A DNA stretch of 7,001 nt, taken from positions 1 through 7,001 of the forward strand of contig JAKBBA010000158.1 in NCBI GenBank assembly GCA_021808665.1. The letters are read 5' to 3'. The translations under genes were made by a program, and so were the position numbers. This DNA is from Actinomycetes bacterium (GTDB taxonomy: Bacteria; Actinomycetota; Acidimicrobiia; Acidimicrobiales; Palsa-688). A model generated the notes under the pieces. The model had not been told where the DNA came from and searched no databases. It saw only the letters and a list, made by a program, of their open reading frames with translations. This document shows positions 1-4,735 of the stretch, piece by piece. Each line of letters starts with the position of its first letter. Within the stretch, counting starts at the first letter, position 1.

Positions 1-54
1 TCGCGGCTAATCGCGGTTCATCGCGGTTCATCGCGGTTCACCGCGGTTCACCGC
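1..54. repeat. Tandem decamer array (consensus TCGCGGTTCA)
   Basis: Five consecutive 10-bp units start at 1, 11, 21, 31 and 41, and a sixth partial unit (CCGC) ends at 54. Unit 1 is TCGCGGCTAA, units 2-4 are identical TCGCGGTTCA, and unit 5 is CCGCGGTTCA. The array touches the window edge and may extend to the left. The 10-bp period is close to one helical turn, so each copy would present the same DNA face. That could suit a phased protein-binding array, but simple slippage expansion is equally possible. No coding role is evident. Confidence 0.8.
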
Positions 55-122
55 CACGTTCAGTGCCCTCTGGCTGAAGTTGTGCGTCCAGGGATGCTTC
101 AAAGCTTCACGGGAGCGCCGGA

Positions 123-305
123 AACCGTCAAATTTGGTCAGGATTTCCAAGTCGGAAAAGTTTTGTACCAAAAAGTGCGTTTCTTGAGCGAGGGCTGGTA
201 CAGGATTTTTGGGGAACGAAGATCGTGTACCAAAAAGTGCGAAAAAACGCTTCAAATGGTCAGGCTGTGTCCGGACCGCGACGATCCTGCCCAAATTTGA
301 CGGTT
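123..305. repeat. AT-richer segment bounded by 22-bp inverted repeats (MITE-like or palindromic repeat)
   Basis: The left arm at 123-144 begins AACCGTCAAATTTGG. The right arm at 284-305 is its reverse complement, ending CCAAATTTGACGGTT. The arms match over 22 bp with one mismatch (138 against 290). A third, degenerate copy, CAAATGGTCAGG, lies at 253-264 in the same orientation as the left arm. The enclosed DNA is visibly more AT-rich than the genes to the right. No target-site duplication is apparent outside the arms. Reading frames cross this stretch on both strands, but none resembles a protein family I recognise. The internal 16-bp direct repeat falls in different frames in each, which argues against coding. 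A non-autonomous element or a structured intergenic repeat is possible; the identity is not established. Confidence 0.55.
164..241. repeat. Pair of 16-bp direct repeats TGTACCAAAAAGTGCG
   Basis: Identical 16-bp copies lie at 164-179 and 226-241, 62 bp apart, inside the inverted-repeat segment. Because 62 is not a multiple of three, a protein reading through would translate the two copies differently. Conservation is therefore at the nucleotide level. Read on the minus strand, each copy contains CTTTTTGGTACA. They may be binding sites or internal subrepeats of the element. Confidence 0.75.
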
Positions 306-351
306 GTGGAGGCGCACATCGAAGCCAAGCGATGCAAGCTCGGATTAATTA

Positions 352-412
352 GGGCTAACTGCGGGCTAACTGCGGGCTAACTGGGCATAACTGGGTCTAA
401 CTGGGCCTAACC
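352..412. repeat. Tandem 10-11-bp array with TAAC core (GGGCTAACT)
   Basis: Six units run head to tail: GGGCTAACT-GC (352), GGGCTAACT-GC (363), GGGCTAACT (374), GGGCATAACT (383), GGGTCTAACT (393) and GGGCCTAACC (403). The TAAC core starts at 356, 367, 378, 388, 398 and 408, so the spacing is 11, 11, 10, 10 and 10 bp. The array ends about 70 bp upstream of the small membrane-protein gene at 484. It could therefore be a helically phased operator array for that gene, or a neutral tandem repeat. Between 413 and 466 I see only a GC-rich inverted repeat (GCCGCC 426-431, GGCGGC 441-446). Confidence 0.75.
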
Positions 413-466
413 GATGTCCCAGTCGGCCGCCGCGGCGTCGGGCGGCTTGCCAAAGCCCCGCCGTGT

Positions 467-475
467 AGGGGAAGG
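467..475 (+). promoter_or_regulatory. Purine-rich candidate ribosome binding site for the 484 start
   Basis: AGGGGAAGG lies 8 bases before a GTG at 484, which is suitable Shine-Dalgarno spacing. The only other in-frame start, GTG at 475, overlaps this purine tract and would leave too little spacing. In-frame TAG at 466-468 prevents any earlier start. This favours 484. Confidence 0.5.
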
Positions 476-483
476 TGGATACC

Positions 484-813
484 GTGCAGCACTTCCAGGT
501 GGCGTCGTCGGTCGTGCTGGTGTCCCAGACGTCGCAGCCGACGGTGCCGCAGACGTCGGTGTCCCAAAACCCGGGCGCGGAAGTGACCATCGTCGGCGGC
601 CCGAACGTGACCGTCGCGATACCGGGCCCTCAAAGCGACGCGATAGATCTGTTCGGGATAATCCCGGTATTTCTTGCGATAGGCGCTGCTATAGCCGGTG
701 CCCGCTGGCTTTTCGGGCGGTCAAAAGGGACGCACGCCGGGACGCCCGGCGGCCCACCTGCTCGCGCATCGGGGAGCGATCCGACACCCACGCAGCCGGG
801 GGAGCCTCGATGA
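484..813 (+). CDS. Small single-span membrane protein of unknown function
   Basis: This is a hypothetical protein of 109 codons (112 if GTG at 475 is used). I recognise no family. The first ~50 residues are rich in V, S, T, Q and P with few charges. A hydrophobic helix of about 20 residues follows (around residues 56-77, including FGIIPVFLAIGAAIAG). After it come R/K-containing residues (ARWLFGRSKG) and a polar G/P/T-rich tail. By the positive-inside rule the N-terminus would be outside and the tail cytoplasmic, with no cleavable signal peptide. The first 60 or so codons have strong G/C third positions, which supports real coding. The last 125 bp overlap, antisense, the 3' end of the channel-like gene. 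Being a shadow of that gene cannot explain the first two thirds, which lie outside it. The start at 484 was chosen for Shine-Dalgarno spacing. Confidence 0.6.
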   Translation: MQHFQVASSVVLVSQTSQPTVPQTSVSQNPGAEVTIVGGPNVTVAIPGPQSDAIDLFGIIPVFLAIGAAIAGARWLFGRSKGTHAGTPGGPPARASGSDPTPTQPGEPR

Positions 814-1825
814 GCCTGGCGAGGTCCAATAGGACGGTGTCGTAGTTGACCCGCCATCCTCTCCATTTCGACCAGGCGACGTCGAGGTCGGCGACGGTCT
901 TCACGCCGCCCTTGTGCAGTTCGTCGATCGCCACGTCCCATTCGGCTCGCGATATCGTGATCGGGTCGTCGGGCGCCGGGTCGTGGTCGTAGGAAAGGCC
1001 GAACGCGTCGGCGATTTTGCGTAGCGCCAGGAACCCAGATCTCAGGCACAGCTGCGCGTGGGGGTCCGCCGGATGCTCGACAGCGGCCGTCCACAAAGCG
1101 GCACCGTCGAGCAGCGCGCCGGCGGCGGTGATCCAGGAGCGGTCCCCGTGCGGTGAACGGAAGAAAACGAGAATAGGGAACGTGGTATGCGACTCCTCGA
1201 TGTCAGCGAACCACTGCTCCCACTGACGCCACAGTTCCGTGATCTCAGCGGTCATGCCCTCCTCGATGCGTCGGTAGCGCACGAGCATCGTCGTCGCCGA
1301 CGGAGGGTTGCCCGCGCGCATTTCGAGCAGAGTCACGCCCGTCTCCCGGCGGGTGAACGCCGAGTAGATGCTCGGAAGGTAGCTGATCACCAGGGCCACG
1401 ATGAGAAGCCCGACGCCCGCCTCCGAATCTCCGAGCACCGACGGCCAGAAGCGGTTGTCGCTCACGGTGCCGAGAGTGACTATCGACGATCCGGACAGCT
1501 CGATCGACGTGGCGAGGGACTTGGAGGTGACAGTGAAAAAGATCAGGCTGTAGGCGGCCACGGTCACCATCAACCACGAGATCAGCATCGTGAGCAGCGC
1601 CACCGGCGCCAGCATCGCCATGAGAACGTCGCGCTGGCGGTAGTCGTCGTGGTGGCGGGCGCGTGCGGAGAAAAGGAGGCGCGTGGCTCTCATCGTGAGG
1701 CCGGGTATCCAGCCTTGCGAAGCTCTCGGCAGGACGACAGTCCGCAGCGCGGACATCAACGTCGCGCCCGCCGCGACCACGCCGACTGCGAAGCCGACGG
1801 CATCGAAGAAATCTTTAAGCGTCAT
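689..1825 (-). CDS. Multi-span membrane protein with potassium-channel-like pore-loop motif
   Basis: A 378-residue protein starts with ATG at 1825. Hydrophobic segments lie at about residues 5-30, 68-102 and 133-155. Between the second and third is SGSSIVTLGTVSD (111-123), which resembles the pore helix plus selectivity filter of two-TM ion channels (T-x-G-Y-G-D), but reads TLGT without the canonical GYG. A basic stretch (YRR, 184-186) and a large soluble C-terminal region rich in tryptophan (WRQWEQWF, 199-206) follow. I have seen similar proteins annotated as hypothetical or ion-channel-like in actinobacteria; the channel function is an inference. The gene follows the helicase on the same strand after 29 bp, so co-transcription is likely, although no clear Shine-Dalgarno precedes the ATG. 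The last ~40 residues, basic and low in complexity (RRASRRASLL), overlap the convergent small gene by 125 bp. Confidence 0.85.
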   Translation of the reverse strand: MTLKDFFDAVGFAVGVVAAGATLMSALRTVVLPRASQGWIPGLTMRATRLLFSARARHHDDYRQRDVLMAMLAPVALLTMLISWLMVTVAAYSLIFFTVTSKSLATSIELSGSSIVTLGTVSDNRFWPSVLGDSEAGVGLLIVALVISYLPSIYSAFTRRETGVTLLEMRAGNPPSATTMLVRYRRIEEGMTAEITELWRQWEQWFADIEESHTTFPILVFFRSPHGDRSWITAAGALLDGAALWTAAVEHPADPHAQLCLRSGFLALRKIADAFGLSYDHDPAPDDPITISRAEWDVAIDELHKGGVKTVADLDVAWSKWRGWRVNYDTVLLDLARLIEAPPAAWVSDRSPMREQVGRRASRRASLLTARKASGHRL

Positions 1826-1854
1826 TGAATGCCGTCTGGTCTACGACGAGGCGC

Positions 1855-3045
1855 TCAGAGTGCGAGCGGATCCCACTCGGCTAGATGCGAGATGCGGGGG
1901 TCGTTGGAGAACATCTCGACGACCGGCGTGCTCAAGCCGAGGCGTTTCTGGATCCGCTCGACCTCCATCAGCTCGTTCCACAGGACGAGTGTTACCACTA
2001 GGCCAGCGCGACCGGCGCGGGCCGTTCTCCCCGAGCGGTGAAGGTAGCCTTTGTGGTCAGACGGCGGGTCGAAGTGGACTACCACTTCGATGTCGTCCAC
2101 GTCGAGGCCTCTGGCGGCGACATCTGTCGCGACGAGAACCGCCAGACGGCCCTCGCTGAAGGCCTTGAGCGCCCGTTCACGTTCCTTCTGGCGCAGGTCC
2201 CCGTGTATCGGGCGGGCGTCCACGCCGAGTTCGCGAAGGCTCTCCGTCAGGCGGTCCGCTGCGTGCTTGGTGCGGGTGAAGACGATCACTCTGCGCGACG
2301 CTTTGCAGACTGCGGCGGCAACTTTTATCTTGTCCATCTGGTGGACTTGGAGAAAACGGTGCGCCATCTCCGACACGGTCGTCGTCGCAGAAGTGACCTC
2401 GTGGTGGACGGGATCCCTAAGTTCGTGGCGTACGAGGCGGTCAACGTCGGAGTCGAGGGTGGCCGAGAAGAGCATCGTCTGGTGCACGCCCACAAGGTGG
2501 CGCAGCAGCCATTCCACCTGTGGGGTGAAACCCATGTCGGCCATTCTGTCCGCCTCGTCGAGCACGACGACTTCTACCCGGTCGAGGTTGATCTCGTCGC
2601 GTTGGCGGAGGTCGATCAGGCGCCCGGGCGTCGCAACCACGACGTCGCAACCCTTCGCAAGCGCTTTCACCTGGTCGTCGACGCTCGTCCCCCCGTAGCA
2701 GGCGAGCAGGTCGAGCTTGCGCGCCGCCGCCAGCGGGCCCAACACGTCGGCTACCTGGCGCGCCAGCTCACGAGTCGGCACCAGGACGAGTCCGCGGGGG
2801 GCTGCGGAACCCGCTTCTTTTGCCTTCTTGGTGAGCCGCTGGATCAGGGCGATCCCGAAGGCGAGGGTCTTGCCCGATCCGGTCTTCGCCTTTCCGCAGA
2901 TGTCCCGTCCCGCGAGGGCGTCGGGTATGGTCAGCTTTTGGATAGGGAAGGCCTCGGCGATGCCAAGCCCGCTAAGTGCATCTACAAGGTCCGGGTCCAC
3001 CCCGAGGGGGGCGAAACCGGTGGGGGTCTCCTCGACGATCAACAA
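1855..3045 (-). CDS. DEAD-box ATP-dependent RNA helicase
   Basis: A 396-residue cytoplasmic helicase that would unwind or remodel structured RNA using ATP (ribosome assembly, mRNA decay or cold adaptation in the family). All core motifs are visible: Q motif region F33-x-x-Q36, Walker A AKTGSGKT (53-60), PTRELA (90-95), GG (118-119), TPGR (139-142), DEAD (163-166), SAT (194-196), motif IV VIVFTRTK (253-260), motif V ATDVAARGLD (306-315) and motif VI HRSGRTARAG (336-345). The protein ends about 50 residues after motif VI and lacks the long basic or RNA-binding tail of CsdA/DbpA-type helicases, so it is closest to a minimal RhlE-like enzyme. The paralogue name cannot be fixed from sequence alone. 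The start is TTG at 3045 or the adjacent TTG at 3042; AGGAG at 3054-3050 is 4 or 7 bases away, and the second spacing is better. It is divergent from xseA and leads the channel-like gene. Confidence 0.95.
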   Translation of the reverse strand: MLIVEETPTGFAPLGVDPDLVDALSGLGIAEAFPIQKLTIPDALAGRDICGKAKTGSGKTLAFGIALIQRLTKKAKEAGSAAPRGLVLVPTRELARQVADVLGPLAAARKLDLLACYGGTSVDDQVKALAKGCDVVVATPGRLIDLRQRDEINLDRVEVVVLDEADRMADMGFTPQVEWLLRHLVGVHQTMLFSATLDSDVDRLVRHELRDPVHHEVTSATTTVSEMAHRFLQVHQMDKIKVAAAVCKASRRVIVFTRTKHAADRLTESLRELGVDARPIHGDLRQKERERALKAFSEGRLAVLVATDVAARGLDVDDIEVVVHFDPPSDHKGYLHRSGRTARAGRAGLVVTLVLWNELMEVERIQKRLGLSTPVVEMFSNDPRISHLAEWDPLAL

Positions 3046-3134
3046 TTATCTCCTGCTGGCCGCTGACGGCAGCGGTAGGGATTGTGCTGCCCGGCGCCAG
3101 TGCTTTTCGGACATTCTAGCTGTAAGCAGTCCGA
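3046..3134. promoter_or_regulatory. Divergent intergenic region between helicase and xseA
   Basis: This 89-bp region (134 bp if xseA starts at 3180) must contain promoters for both directions. For the helicase strand, TAGAAT (reverse complement of 3113-3118) is a reasonable -10 box, but no good -35 is seen 16-18 bp upstream. For xseA I find no convincing -10/-35 pair. The AGGAG ribosome binding site of the helicase lies at 3054-3050. Confidence 0.4.
3060..3075 (-). promoter_or_regulatory. Hairpin in the helicase mRNA leader
   Basis: CCGCTG (3060-3065) and CAGCGG (3070-3075) form a perfect 6-bp GC-rich stem with a 4-base loop. In the minus-strand transcript it would fold five bases upstream of the AGGAG ribosome binding site of the helicase. 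No U-tract follows, so it is not a terminator. A role in translation initiation or autoregulation by the helicase is speculative. Confidence 0.4.
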
Positions 3135-4466
3135 GTGCAGGTGGATGGACCGTCACACGGGCTGGCTAGCCTGATCGGGGTGTCATTCACACTCTTCGAC
3201 GATGCCGCCACGTCGCTGCCGAGGCGGGTCACTCTCGTACGGCTGGCCGGCGAGATAGCGCGCTGCGTGGCGACGGTCGGTCCGATCACGGTCGAAGGCG
3301 AGGTGTACCGACCGACAGCGACGCGAGGTGGCTGGGTGTATTTCACGCTCCGCGACCGCGCCGCGCAGATCGACGTGAAGATGCCGGCGTCGCTTACCCG
3401 GTCCTTCCGTCCGAACGCCGGCGAGCGGGTGGAGGTTGCGGCCACGTTGCAGTGGTCGAACGACCGTGGCCAGCTTCAGCTGCTGGCGCAGGGTGTGATC
3501 CCCGTCGGGGCGGGTGCTATCGCGGCGCTGCTGGAAGCGACGCGGGGGCGCCTCGCAGCCGACGGGCTGCTCACCAGGCCCCGCCGCGCAATACCGGTCC
3601 TTCCGGGGGCGATCGGCGTCGTATGCGGAAGCGAGGCCGCCGTGCGCAAGGACATCGAATCGGTGGTCCAAGCCCGATGCCCCGGCTACCCTCTCGTATT
3701 CTTCGAGACGACCGTGAGCGGCCCGATGGCGAGCGAGGGCATTGTGGGGGCGATCCGTGCGCTCGCTGCGTTACCCGAGGTGGAGGTGGTGATCCTCGCA
3801 CGGGGCGGCGGGGACGCACCGTCGTTGCTTCCGTGGAGCACCGAGGAGGTTTGCAGGGCTGTTGCCGCATGCCCGGTAGCGGTCGTGTCGGCTATCGGCC
3901 ACGAAGGTGACCGGCCACTCTGCGACGAGGTTGCCGATTTGCGCTGCCCGACCCCGTCGATAGCGGCGACCGTTGTCGTGCCCGACGTCGCAGCACTGTC
4001 GCGCCAAGTCGACGACGCCATGCGACGGGCGGCTCAGGCTCTCGGACTCGCGACGGAGCGGGCAGCGCGACGCCTCGACGCGATCGAACCGGCCCGGGCA
4101 CTGCGCGACCGACTCGACCGCGCTACCTTCACGTTGGAGCGCGCCGGGATCGAGCTTCGAAGCTGCCATCCGAGGGTCGCCCTTCGCTCCGCCGAGGAGC
4201 GCCTCGCTTCGGCCCCCTGGCGCCAACTCGCCTGGGAGCGTTTGGGTCGGGCAGCTGGTCGGCTCGAGTCCGAGGGCCGCCACCTGAGCGCCCTGTCACC
4301 ACAGCGGACACTGGAGCGCGGCTATGCCGTGGTCACCGGTGCGGACTCGAAAGTGCTGAGGAGCTCCTCGCAGGTGGCTCCGGGCGATCCGATCGAGGTG
4401 AACCTCGCGGAGGGATCCCTTGTAGCGCAGGTCACCTCCGTCTCGCCGAGCGGGGTTGCAAGCTGA
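3135..4466 (+). CDS. xseA: Exonuclease VII large subunit
   Basis: This is the catalytic and DNA-binding subunit of exonuclease VII, which degrades single-stranded DNA from both ends to short oligonucleotides. It is 443 residues long, a normal family length. An N-terminal OB-fold lies at about 31-125 (EGEVYRP..GGWVYFTLRD). The catalytic domain includes IGVVCGSEAAVRKDI (160-174), ILARGGG (220-226), SAIGHEGD (252-259) and EVADLRCPTPS (265-275). A charged helical region (about 285-385) forms the arm that would bind XseB. The C-terminal segment LSPQRTLERGYAVV (387-400) is typical. The usual GGGS-x-EDL is changed to GGGDAPSLL (224-232). The start is uncertain: GTG at 3135, 3141 and 3180 are in frame and none has a good Shine-Dalgarno. 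The 3180 start gives 428 residues and still includes the whole OB-fold. The stop overlaps the start of xseB by one base. Confidence 0.95.
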   Translation: MQVDGPSHGLASLIGVSFTLFDDAATSLPRRVTLVRLAGEIARCVATVGPITVEGEVYRPTATRGGWVYFTLRDRAAQIDVKMPASLTRSFRPNAGERVEVAATLQWSNDRGQLQLLAQGVIPVGAGAIAALLEATRGRLAADGLLTRPRRAIPVLPGAIGVVCGSEAAVRKDIESVVQARCPGYPLVFFETTVSGPMASEGIVGAIRALAALPEVEVVILARGGGDAPSLLPWSTEEVCRAVAACPVAVVSAIGHEGDRPLCDEVADLRCPTPSIAATVVVPDVAALSRQVDDAMRRAAQALGLATERAARRLDAIEPARALRDRLDRATFTLERAGIELRSCHPRVALRSAEERLASAPWRQLAWERLGRAAGRLESEGRHLSALSPQRTLERGYAVVTGADSKVLRSSSQVAPGDPIEVNLAEGSLVAQVTSVSPSGVAS

Positions 4467-4735
4467 TGTCGCACCCGGACCTGCCGCACGATCACGAGGC
4501 GACGTTCGAGGAGCTGATGGAGCAGCTGGAGGCGCTGACCGCCCGCCTCGCCGCAGGCGACGTCGGTATCGAAGCGACAGCGGACCTCTACGAGCGGGCG
4601 GAACGGTTGCACGCGCAGGCCAAGGAACGCCTCGATCAGGTTCGGGCGAGAGTGGAAGGTCTGGTCAGCCCTGCAAGCACGCCTTCGGGGGCTTCACCCT
4701 CCAGGGGTCAGATAAGCGGACAGAGCGCTGGGTAG
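4466..4735 (+). CDS. xseB: Exonuclease VII small subunit
   Basis: An 89-residue protein that binds several copies per XseA to form active exonuclease VII in the cytoplasm. The family core is clear: TFEELMEQLEALTARLAAGD (13-32), then ADLYERAERLHAQAKERLDQ with VRARVEGL (39-66), two helices that form a coiled-coil hairpin. The final ~20 residues are a polar S/G/P tail of no conserved type. The ATG shares its A with the xseA stop (TGATG), so translation is probably coupled. No strong independent ribosome binding site is visible. The last 42 bp overlap the 3' end of the aminopeptidase gene on the other strand. Confidence 0.94.
   Translation: MSHPDLPHDHEATFEELMEQLEALTARLAAGDVGIEATADLYERAERLHAQAKERLDQVRARVEGLVSPASTPSGASPSRGQISGQSAG

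Noticed and set aside
28..294. 88-codon minus-strand frame through the left repeat region
   Set aside because: It would start with TTG inside the right inverted-repeat arm and end in the decamer array. The internal direct repeats are translated in different frames and no family is recognisable.
82..300. 72-codon plus-strand frame in the same region
   Set aside because: Its stop lies in the right inverted-repeat arm, the direct repeats fall in different frames, and it has no clear ribosome binding site or family resemblance.
1..412. CRISPR array
   Set aside because: The repeats are 9-11 bp and directly abutting with no unique spacers of 25-40 bp, and there are no cas genes in the window.
414..845. 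143-codon plus-strand frame overlapping the small membrane protein gene
   Set aside because: Its Arg-rich, low-information composition is typical of an off-frame shadow. The frame starting at 484 has a membrane helix, better codon bias and better-placed initiation signals.
1187..1828. 213-codon plus-strand frame
   Set aside because: It is antisense to the membrane protein and its composition is rich in R, H and D, as expected for a shadow frame.
2038..3066. 342-codon plus-strand frame
   Set aside because: It is antisense to nearly all of the clear DEAD-box helicase, whose motifs explain the sequence. Long antisense frames are common in high-GC DNA.
4697..4707. Possible terminator hairpin CCCTCCAGGGG between xseB and pepN
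   Set aside because: The loop would be only two bases, the stem is short and there is no T-tract on either strand.
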